The notes below the pieces were generated by a model that saw only the letters and a list, made by a program, of their open reading frames with translations, did not search any database and was not told the DNA's origin. Of a stretch of DNA of 49,437 nucleotides, positions 14,504-21,324 are shown piece after piece; the stretch's first letter is position 1; each line of letters opens with the position of its first letter. The translations under genes and the position numbers were made by a program. Location: IMG/VR virus record IMGVR_UViG_3300012930_000015, positions 1 to 49,437 of that record. The stretch is one strand, 5' to 3'. The stretch is from a virus.

Positions 14504-15288
14504 GACGCCGCCTTCTTGGGCTTCTTGATCGGGGTGACCGGCGCGGCGGGGTGGTGGCCGGTCTGGGGTGGGTGGCCGGTGATCTGCACGCCGATCATGT
14601 CGAGGTCGGCCGGCCCGCCGGCGTGGCCTTGGAGGAGGACGGTCACCGCGCCCTGCGCGGATGCGACGAGATCGCCGGCGAGCTCCACCGCGAGCGCGAT
14701 GAGCCGGTCGGCTTGGGCGAGGTCGGCGGCGGTGAACCCGTCCCCGGCGTCCAGCGCGGCGGTGTTCGCGGCGAGGAGCGCGTCGGACAGCGCGACCGGG
14801 AGGTCGGCGAGGGTGACCGGGGGCTGCCCGCCACGCGGCACCGAACAGGACCAGCTCATGAGATGCAGGCTACTCAACGCCCGGCACACCTCGGGCGTGT
14901 CGCGGCGTGTCGGCTCGGCCTGCGCGGCCGCGGGGGCGGGGCAGATCACGAGGAGGCAGGTGCGGGTTGAGGTGACGGTCGGCCCCGGCCTGGTCGCCGT
15001 CGCCGTGGTCGTGGCGGTGCTGGTGGCTGTGGTGGTGGGGCCGGGGGCGCTCGACGGGCGGGGCACTTCGACGATGACCGTCGGGGGCACGACGGTGACA
15101 TGCGGGGCCGGCGCGGTCAGCACGACCCGCGCACCGGCCGGGCCGACCGATCCGGCCGGGCCGACCGGCCCCGGAGTCCCTGCGGGGGCGCCGGTCAGGA
15201 GCCGCCACAGGACGACCGCGCCGATCGTCAGGACGGCGGCGATCAGGGCGAGCCACCGGGGCCGCGACACCTCCAGCGGCTCGGTCAT
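14500..15288 (-). CDS. Membrane-anchored protein with collagen-like and Thr-rich stalk
   Basis: It has 262 residues. One N-terminal transmembrane helix (about 12-31, LALIAAVLTIGAVVLWRLL) is followed by a short collagen-like run (GTPGPVGPAGSVGPAG), a Thr/Pro-rich stalk (80-105), Cys residues (CLLVIC; CRALSS...SWSCS) and a helical C-terminal domain ending in a Lys-rich tail. It lies in the lysis cluster and overlaps the endolysin start. It could be an antiholin, spanin-like or envelope-remodelling factor; no family is certain. Confidence 0.65.
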   Translation of the reverse strand: MTEPLEVSRPRWLALIAAVLTIGAVVLWRLLTGAPAGTPGPVGPAGSVGPAGARVVLTAPAPHVTVVPPTVIVEVPRPSSAPGPTTTATSTATTTATATRPGPTVTSTRTCLLVICPAPAAAQAEPTRRDTPEVCRALSSLHLMSWSCSVPRGGQPPVTLADLPVALSDALLAANTAALDAGDGFTAADLAQADRLIALAVELAGDLVASAQGAVTVLLQGHAGGPADLDMIGVQITGHPPQTGHHPAAPVTPIKKPKKAAS

Positions 15289-15542
15289 CGGCGGGCCACC
15301 GCCCTGGGACGCAACGCGGCGAGATCGCCGGCGACGTCATCGACGCGGACCTCGACGGCGGTCAGCCGTTCCCGCAGGCGCGCGGGCCGGTCCTCCGGGT
15401 CGGGCGGCCCGTGCCCGTTGCGGCCGTTGCGGCGGTGGCGTAGCGCGGTGACCGCGCCGACGCCGGCGGTGACGAGCATCGCCAGTCCGACGAGGATCGC
15501 GGCCACGCCGGTCGTCGGGTCCGCGACACCGCCCGCGGGCAC
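15285..15542 (-). CDS. Small membrane protein of the lysis cluster
   Basis: It has 85 residues. One transmembrane helix (about 10-34, TTGVAAILVGLAMLVTAGVGAV) then a basic linker and a short coiled-coil-like C terminus (LRERLTAVEVRVDDVAGDLAAL). GTG 15542 sits two bases after the fibre stop behind AGGAG. Topology resembles actinophage second-holin or accessory lysis proteins. Confidence 0.62.
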   Translation of the reverse strand: MPAGGVADPTTGVAAILVGLAMLVTAGVGAVTALRHRRNGRNGHGPPDPEDRPARLRERLTAVEVRVDDVAGDLAALRPRAVARR

Positions 15543-15544
15543 GG

Positions 15545-16225
15545 TCAGCTCCAGGAGTGCCAGAAGAAGTTGACCGTCGCCCCGCCCATCGCCGCGCCCG
15601 ACCGGTCGTAGAACCTGGCGGTGATGTTCGCCGCGTCGATCGCCACGATCGAGTACGACCCCCACGTGTTCGTGGTCGTCGCGCCGAGCAGCACGGTGGC
15701 GGGGATCGGGTTGCCGGCGCCGTGGTTGTGCGCCCACGCGACGGCGCCGGAGCCGTCGAGGAGCCGGTTGGCCTGCGCGCCGCCGTTCTCCAGGGTGCCG
15801 ACCTGGACGTGGCGGGGCACGTTGGACGCGAAGCCTTGCAGGGTCAGCCCGGTCGAGAGGGTGAGCTGCCCAGCCTTGGACTCCACGCCGGTGCGGTGCA
15901 GCGAGTTGGCGTTGTCGGCGTACAGGGCGGCGAGGTCGGCGGTCAGCCCGGCGATCGAGCTCTCGGGGAGGGTGGCGCCGCCCCACACGGCGATGAGCTG
16001 CCAGCCCGACCCGGGCACGTCGAGGAACACCTGATGGGTGTCGGTCGCGACGTAGAACCGTGGGGCGAGGCCGGCGGCGGGGCGGGCGCTGAACGTGCCC
16101 GACTGCCCGATCGCGCCGAGCGCCTCCAATTGCGCGACGAGCTGCTCGTACTGCGGGCGGGTGAAGGGGTCGGAGCCGGCCGACGGGTCGGGGATCCCCA
16201 GCCGCGGGCTGTTCGTCACGGTCAT
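15545..16225 (-). CDS. Short tail fibre / baseplate-tip protein
   Basis: It has 226 residues. The N terminus (PDPSAGSDPFTRPQYEQLVAQLEALGAIGQSGTFSARPAAGLAPRFYVATDTHQVFLDVPGSG) is of a type common in actinophage minor tail proteins, presumably attachment to the baseplate. The middle is repetitive and beta-rich (LSTGLTLQGFASNVPRHVQVGTLENGG) and it ends in VNFFWHSWS, an aromatic terminus seen in many trimeric fibre ends. It follows the gpI-like gene, where phages place fibres. ATG 16225. Confidence 0.75.
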   Translation of the reverse strand: MTVTNSPRLGIPDPSAGSDPFTRPQYEQLVAQLEALGAIGQSGTFSARPAAGLAPRFYVATDTHQVFLDVPGSGWQLIAVWGGATLPESSIAGLTADLAALYADNANSLHRTGVESKAGQLTLSTGLTLQGFASNVPRHVQVGTLENGGAQANRLLDGSGAVAWAHNHGAGNPIPATVLLGATTTNTWGSYSIVAIDAANITARFYDRSGAAMGGATVNFFWHSWS

Positions 16226-16241
16226 AGCGCAGGGCCTCTCA

Positions 16242-17018
16242 TCAGGGGAGGGTCGACTCGATGACGTCCCAGGAGCCCGCCGCCTCCAGCGCATCCCAGG
16301 TCGGGTAGTGCGCCTCGATCGTGTCCCACGACGCCGCGTAATGGGACACCACGAGGAGGTAGCCGGCCGGTTTCGCGTCCGCCGCCACGATCGCGGCCAG
16401 CACCGCCGCGTCGTCGGGGGTCTCCGTGGACAGGGTCTGCACCCCGATCAGCCACGGGCTCCCGCCGTAGAACGGGACGATCACGCAGTGCTTGCTGCCG
16501 GTCAGCGCGGACCGCGCGGCGACGGCCATCGACTCCGCCGTGCCGGCGGCCCAGCCGGCGGCCGCGCCGGCGACCGCGGCCCGCTGCACGCTCTCGGGCC
16601 AGGCAGGATCCACGCGGGCGCCGACGAGCAGGCCCAGCCACGGGAGCCACCCGAGGTCCGCGGTGGCCGGGTCGACGAGATCGCTCGAGCGCCGGCCGGG
16701 GCCTTCTTCGGGGGGCAGGTAGTTCAGCCGGTCGAACAGCACCGCGAGCGTGTCGGCCTGATCGCCCAGCAGGCTCAGGTAGCGGAGCAGCGGCCATGCC
16801 TGCGCGTTCGCGGTGCGCACCCCCGGGGTGGTCGGGCCGAAGGGCAGGGGGGGGAGGCCGAGGGTGGCCCATGACCCGAGCCACAGGGGCGCACCCCCGA
16901 GCCGCGGGCCGGGGTTCGGGGGTAGGGGCGGGTCGGTGGCGGCGTCGCCGTCGCGGTAGAGGGCGGGGAGCAGCCCGTACACCCGCTCGGTGGTGGGGGT
17001 GACCGTGGGCGCGCTCAT
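16242..17018 (-). CDS. Baseplate protein, gpI-like (tail protein I)
   Basis: It has 258 residues. RVYGLLPALYRDGDAATD near the start, WPLLRYLSLLGDQADTLAVLFDRL (about 75-100), WLPWLGLLVGARVDPAWPESVQRAAVAGAAAGWAAGT (125-160) and repeated WDTIEAHYPTWDALEAAGSWDVIES at the end follow the phage tail protein I/gp-wedge pattern. It sits directly after gpJ with a TGATG overlap, as in P2-like baseplates. The C-terminal SWD/TWD repeats are typical of the family. Confidence 0.83.
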   Translation of the reverse strand: MSAPTVTPTTERVYGLLPALYRDGDAATDPPLPPNPGPRLGGAPLWLGSWATLGLPPLPFGPTTPGVRTANAQAWPLLRYLSLLGDQADTLAVLFDRLNYLPPEEGPGRRSSDLVDPATADLGWLPWLGLLVGARVDPAWPESVQRAAVAGAAAGWAAGTAESMAVAARSALTGSKHCVIVPFYGGSPWLIGVQTLSTETPDDAAVLAAIVAADAKPAGYLLVVSHYAASWDTIEAHYPTWDALEAAGSWDVIESTLP

Positions 17019-18148
17019 CAGCCGGAGGTGACCGCGACGGTGAGCACCCCGGCCGAGGCGAGCGGCCCGGCGCCGGCCAGCGGCAGGTCCCCGCCCGGGA
17101 CCGTGACCGAGTTGACGCGGTCGACGCCCGGCACGGCGCGGATCTGCGAGATGAGCTCGTTGACGTACACCTCACCGGCGAACGGCCACGACGCGGGAGA
17201 CAGGTAGGCGCGCAGCGCGGCCTGCACCGCCGCGGCGGCGGTCGCGTCGGTCAGGGTGTTGTCGCGGTGCACGCTGCAGGTCACGTCGACGACGGTCAGC
17301 GTCGGGTCCAGCAGGTGCACGGCGAGGCCGCCCTGCTGCCGGGGGGCCAGCGCGGCGGTGACGGCGCTCTGCACGGTGCCGCCGACGGCGTTACCCGCGG
17401 AATCTGTCAGCACGAGGCTCAGGTTTCCGATGGCGGCGGGGTCGGGGCCCACCGGGTCGTAGAGGTCGATGCCGAATGCCCGTCCGACACCGGGGACCGC
17501 GAGGGCGGCGGCGACGAACTGCGACGGGCGGACCAGCGTGGTCGTGAGGGTGGCGAGGAGCTCCGCGCCGCGGGTCAGGTAGCTCTGCGACGTTTCGGGG
17601 TCACGTCCGCCGGCGAGCACCGCCTCGAGGTCCACGGCGTCGAGCCACGCGACCGCGTCGAGCACCTGCAGCGGGGTGCCCGCGGCGAGGCCGTTGAGCG
17701 TTGCGCCGAACGTGTCGCCGGTCACCGCCGCCGTCCCGGTAGTTGAGGCGGGGGGGATGAGCGCGTCGAGGTCGGTGGTGAACGTGGCCAGGGTGCCGTC
17801 GCCCTGCAGGTAGCCCAGCCGGGTACCGGCCGGCAGGAGATGCCCGGCCGCGTCGCTCGCGGTGAACGTGATCGTGCCGGTGGGGGGGGCGCCGCTGTCG
17901 CGGGGCAGCTCGAACAGGCCTCCGAGCAGCGCTTCGAGCAGCGCCCCGGGCAGCCGGTTGACCGCGACGATCAGCTCCGCGATGACCACGGCGTAGGACT
18001 GCGCGATCACGACCTCGGTGTCGCCTTCCCGCGGCGACCAGTCAGGGAACCGGGACGTGGCGTCGGCGAGGAACGCCTCGAACAGGGCCTGCGGGTCGCG
18101 GTCGTCGAGGGTGAGGTCCACGAACTGGCTGACGTCGGGCACCGGCAC
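17018..18148 (-). CDS. Baseplate wedge protein, gpJ-like
   Basis: It has 376 residues, the usual length of Baseplate_J proteins. Landmarks: FPDWSPREGDTEVVIAQSYAVVIAELIVAVNRLPGALLEALLG (35-77), FTASDAAGHLLPAGTRL (95-111), RDPETSQSYLTRGAELLATLTTTLVRPSQFVAAALAVPGVGRAFGIDLYDP (182-232), and the C-terminal LSPASWPFAGEVYVNELISQIRAVPGVDRV. It contacts gpW and gpI in the contractile baseplate. GTG 18148 is two bases after the gpW-like stop; GTG 18142 is an alternative. Confidence 0.92.
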   Translation of the reverse strand: MPVPDVSQFVDLTLDDRDPQALFEAFLADATSRFPDWSPREGDTEVVIAQSYAVVIAELIVAVNRLPGALLEALLGGLFELPRDSGAPPTGTITFTASDAAGHLLPAGTRLGYLQGDGTLATFTTDLDALIPPASTTGTAAVTGDTFGATLNGLAAGTPLQVLDAVAWLDAVDLEAVLAGGRDPETSQSYLTRGAELLATLTTTLVRPSQFVAAALAVPGVGRAFGIDLYDPVGPDPAAIGNLSLVLTDSAGNAVGGTVQSAVTAALAPRQQGGLAVHLLDPTLTVVDVTCSVHRDNTLTDATAAAAVQAALRAYLSPASWPFAGEVYVNELISQIRAVPGVDRVNSVTVPGGDLPLAGAGPLASAGVLTVAVTSG

Positions 18149-18150
18149 GG

Positions 18151-18495
18151 TCAGACCTCCGATCCGGCCAGCACGCCCTGCGCGCCGGACGCGAATGTGA
18201 CGGTGACGTCCATGACCTGCCCGGCCGGCCCGAGCTCGACGTCGTCGACGTGGACGTCGGGGGGGCCGAACAGGCCGAGCTGCGCGTTGAGGAGCGCCGC
18301 GTCGACGCTGCCGTCGGCGAACAGGGGGGTCGGCATGCCGAAGTCGGGGACGAGCTCCCGTTCCCCGCGCACCGTGCCGAGGAGCACGACGATGGCCTGC
18401 GCGGCTTCGGCGTCCGACCCGGACGGGACGGTCGCGATGCGGCCGGCCGGGGTCAATCGGAACGGCACGGCGAGCAGGTCCACGCCGCCCATCAT
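18151..18495 (-). CDS. Baseplate protein, gpW/gp25-like
   Basis: It has 114 residues. VPFRLTPAGRIATVPSGSDAEAAQAIVVLLGTVRGERELVPDFGMPTPLF carries the gp25 family hallmark (loop, then RGER.L.PdFG). gp25-like proteins start sheath assembly at the baseplate. ATG 18495 or 18492 starts it; no strong ribosome binding site is visible. Confidence 0.9.
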   Translation of the reverse strand: MMGGVDLLAVPFRLTPAGRIATVPSGSDAEAAQAIVVLLGTVRGERELVPDFGMPTPLFADGSVDAALLNAQLGLFGPPDVHVDDVELGPAGQVMDVTVTFASGAQGVLAGSEV

Positions 18496-18524
18496 TGCCG
18501 ACCGAAGGCGTTGACCCCGGCAAC

Positions 18525-18542
18525 CGCGGCCTGCCAGCCGCG
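18525..18542 (-). terminator. Hairpin between the gpV-like and gpW-like genes
   Basis: CGCGGC (18525-18530) pairs with GCCGCG (18537-18542), 6-base loop, starting four bases after the stop at 18546. It is in one of the few intergenic gaps of the tail operon and may act as a partial terminator or processing point. Confidence 0.4.
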
Positions 18543-18545
18543 ACG

Positions 18546-19184
18546 CTACCCGAGGCGGGACACGCTCAGCTCGCAGGAGATCACCTCGAGCAGCCCGCCG
18601 GGGTCGCCGAACAGCGGCATGAACGCGCCGAGCCCGTCGCCGGCGGCGTACCGCCACGGCGGCAGGCTGCACGACAGCCCGGCGGACACCGGCGGCGAGG
18701 CGGGGGTGCCGTAGCTGTTCGACACTTGCCCGGGGGCGCTGCCGGCGGTGTCGGCGAACAGGTCGAGGGTGATCGTCGAGCCGGCCGGGGCGCCTTGGAA
18801 AACGACGGCGAGCGTGCACCCGTACACGCCCGGCGCGTCGAGCACGATCTCTTCGCGGCCCGCGTCCCAATGCCAGGTGACCGCGCCCTGCTCCTGGTCG
18901 GGCACCGAGAGCGGGAGCTGCCCGACCGGGTGGAACGTGACCCCGGCGCGGTGCCGCGCGGCGCCGGTGAACCCGCCGGGCTGGGTGAGGTTCGCGAGGA
19001 TCGCGAGGTCGTCGATCGAGGAGCCGAGCGCGGCGACGAGCAGCAGGTCCCCGGGCGCGGCCGGTATGCCAGGTGGCATGAGAACCGGGCCGACCGCGTG
19101 GCTGCGGGCCGTACGAGGGACCACGACATAGACCGAGCCGTCGAGGCCGACGCGGGCGACCTGCGCGCGTTCGACGCCGGCCAT
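18546..19184 (-). CDS. Baseplate spike-associated protein, gpV-like OB domain
   Basis: It has 212 residues. The first 70 (VARVGLDGSVYVVVPRTA ... PPGIPAAPGDLLLVAALGSSIDDLAILANL) follow the OB-fold pattern of gpV/baseplate assembly proteins. The rest is beta-rich (VTFHPVGQLPLSVPDQE; GVYGCTLAVVFQGAPAGSTITLDLFADTAGS) and may form the spike or a jelly-roll. The gene order hub - V - W - J - I supports this. ATG overlaps the hub stop by one base. Confidence 0.72.
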   Translation of the reverse strand: MAGVERAQVARVGLDGSVYVVVPRTARSHAVGPVLMPPGIPAAPGDLLLVAALGSSIDDLAILANLTQPGGFTGAARHRAGVTFHPVGQLPLSVPDQEQGAVTWHWDAGREEIVLDAPGVYGCTLAVVFQGAPAGSTITLDLFADTAGSAPGQVSNSYGTPASPPVSAGLSCSLPPWRYAAGDGLGAFMPLFGDPGGLLEVISCELSVSRLG

Positions 19185-20620
19185 CAGAACGGGAGCCGAT
19201 TCAGCTTGCCCGCGAGCCCGCCCTCCGGGGTCTTCCCCTGCGCGCGGATCACCCCGCTCGCGCTGTAGCTCAGCTCGGGGAGCAGCCCGCCGCGCGACCA
19301 GCCGCCCGAGCTCTCGACCCGGTAGGCGCCGCCGACCGCGGCGATGCACCGGCCATCCCCGAGGCTGATGGCGACCTGCCCGGGCACGAACGTGCCGCCC
19401 CCGGCGTCGTCGCCGACCCCGGGGATCCGCAGGTGCGGCGGCCCGGCGGTGGCCGGTGAGCGGTTGAACAGCAGGGCCCCGCGGATCGACTGCGCCCGCC
19501 CGACGTCGACCAAGCCTTCGAACTCGGCGCAGTCGCCGTACAGGCCGGCCGGGGAACGAGACAGGGCGACACCGACGCGGGCGCCGGCCCACGCGACGAG
19601 CTCCGCCCCGTCGAACGATCCCCCGACGCTGCCGTGGCCGGTCTGGGTCAGCGCCTGGGTGACGAACAGCAGCGCGGACGGCGCGGTCAGCGACAGGGGG
19701 AACCCGGGGCCCGCGCCGAACCCGAGACTGTCCAGCCCGCCCGGCCCCGCCGTCGCCGCTTGCGGGGGCTGCGGGGCGGGGTCGACGGGGGTGCACGCGG
19801 TCACCGTGGCGGGCACGGCGTCGGCCAGCGGCAGGTCGAGTTGGGTGACGAGGTATTCGGCGGTGAACGTCGGCACGGACAGCAGCTTGAGGGTGCCGCC
19901 GGGGATCAGCTCGAGCGCGAGGCTGTCGGCGACCGGGGCGGTGATCGTGCACGGCTGCGTCGGATCATCCGCCGACCGGCGGCAGGCGGGCAGCCCGAGC
20001 ACGGCCGGGTTCCCGCGCCAGTCCACCGGCACCTTGGGTTGCCGGTCGATAAGCCACGTCGGCTGCGCGAAATACACGACCCCGGCCGAGACGAAACAGA
20101 TGTAGCCGATCTCCGTCGCGAGGCGCTGCCACACGTCGTACTCGCTCTCACCCGGCTGGCCTTGCTGCGGGCCCGCCCTCGTGATCGACGCCCGCACCGG
20201 CGAGGGTTCGGCGACCACGCGCAGCCCGACGGCAGCCGCGCCGACCGCGACGTACTGCGACGGGCTGACATGCGCCCGGACGAGCTCACCCTTCTCGGCG
20301 CGGGCCTTCTGCGCGCCGGCATCCCTGGCTTCGATCGACAGCGCCGGGACACCGCCGGGGCCGCTCGCGTTGATCTCCATCACCGCGACGGTGAACGCGA
20401 GCACCCCCGCATATGACAGGGGCGCGCCGACGTGCAGCACACCGGAGCGCAGGATCGTCAGGTCGGGGTCGAGCACGGTCAGGGTGAGCGTCGACACCTC
20501 GCTGATTGACAGGCTGAGGCTGCCCGACGTGGTCGCGTCCGACAAGGGTGCGGGCGTGTTCCCGCGGACGGTGATCCGGCCGATGCGCCCGCCGGGGGTG
20601 AGGTCGGGTAGGGCGCTCAC
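19184..20620 (-). CDS. Baseplate hub (gpD-like) with a degenerate NlpC/P60 domain
   Basis: It has 478 residues. Residues 1-270 follow the late-control gpD hub pattern: ISEVSTLTLTVLDPDLTIL, ALSIEARDAGAQKARAEKGELV, SPSQYVAVGAAAVGLRVVAEP, GESEYDVWQRLATEIGYICFVSAGVVYFAQP. The C-terminal part (about 340-470) aligns by eye with NlpC/P60: FDGAELVAWAGARVGVALSRS ... GALLFNRS ... VPGQVAISLGDGRCIAAVGG. The catalytic Cys of the usual FDCSGLV is Gly, and the His of GHVGIYLG is Gln, so this domain looks enzymatically dead and structural. GTG 20620. Confidence 0.82.
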   Translation of the reverse strand: MSALPDLTPGGRIGRITVRGNTPAPLSDATTSGSLSLSISEVSTLTLTVLDPDLTILRSGVLHVGAPLSYAGVLAFTVAVMEINASGPGGVPALSIEARDAGAQKARAEKGELVRAHVSPSQYVAVGAAAVGLRVVAEPSPVRASITRAGPQQGQPGESEYDVWQRLATEIGYICFVSAGVVYFAQPTWLIDRQPKVPVDWRGNPAVLGLPACRRSADDPTQPCTITAPVADSLALELIPGGTLKLLSVPTFTAEYLVTQLDLPLADAVPATVTACTPVDPAPQPPQAATAGPGGLDSLGFGAGPGFPLSLTAPSALLFVTQALTQTGHGSVGGSFDGAELVAWAGARVGVALSRSPAGLYGDCAEFEGLVDVGRAQSIRGALLFNRSPATAGPPHLRIPGVGDDAGGGTFVPGQVAISLGDGRCIAAVGGAYRVESSGGWSRGGLLPELSYSASGVIRAQGKTPEGGLAGKLNRLPF

Positions 20621-21324
20621 GGGATTTTCAGGACCTGCCCGACGCGCAGCGCGGCCGGGTTACGGATCCCGTTCGCCGACGCGATCTGCGGCCAGCGGGA
20701 GGCGTCCCGGTAGACCTTGATCGCGATGCCGAACAGGGTGTCGCCGGAGCGCACGGTGTAGGTGCGCGGCGCCGCCCGGGTCGGCCGCGGGTTGCTCGAG
20801 GAGCCGCCGGGCGCCCGGCCCGACGCCGGGGCGGGTGGCGGTGCGTGCCCGCCGGAGACAGGCCCGACGCGGGCGGGGAGGTCCGACGCGCGGGTGAGGG
20901 TGAGGGACGCGAGCGCGCGGCCGACGTCGTTGCTCGCGGTGCGCATCTGGACGGCGAACTGCAAGCCGGTGATGCGCCACCGGCCGCGTTCCGGGCCGCC
21001 GTGCCGGAAGGTCACCGCGGTGCCGTCGGCCGCCCAATGCGCGAGGAGGTCCACGAGGTGCTGCACGCTCATCGTCCAGTCGCTGTAGGCGAGCAGGATC
21101 GACCCCGCCCACGTCGGCAAGCTCCGCCCCGAGCTCAGGAGCAGCGGCGATGTGCCGGTGCGGCCGAGCTGCGTCCAGGGCTGCGCGAAGCCGTCCAGGG
21201 TGGCCTGCACCGGCGCGAACGGCAACGGCAGGACCTCACCGATCGGGCTGACGATCAACGCCTTACGCCGCGCCGCGGGCCGGGCGAGAGCGGCGGACGG
21301 GACGCGGACCCGGACGGTGGCCAT
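20617..21324 (-). CDS. LysM-containing tail/baseplate protein
   Basis: It has 235 residues. N-terminal domain beta-rich (KALIVSPIGEVLPLPFAPVQATLDG ... GSILLAYSDWTMSVQHLVDLL), a Pro/Ala/Ser linker (155-185), then a complete LysM domain (YTVRSGDTLFGIAIKVYRDASRWPQIASANGIRNPAALRVGQVLKIP). In contractile tails this protein links tube, tape measure and hub. TGATG with the tape measure and a 4-base overlap with the hub. Confidence 0.88.
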   Translation of the reverse strand: MATVRVRVPSAALARPAARRKALIVSPIGEVLPLPFAPVQATLDGFAQPWTQLGRTGTSPLLLSSGRSLPTWAGSILLAYSDWTMSVQHLVDLLAHWAADGTAVTFRHGGPERGRWRITGLQFAVQMRTASNDVGRALASLTLTRASDLPARVGPVSGGHAPPPAPASGRAPGGSSSNPRPTRAAPRTYTVRSGDTLFGIAIKVYRDASRWPQIASANGIRNPAALRVGQVLKIP

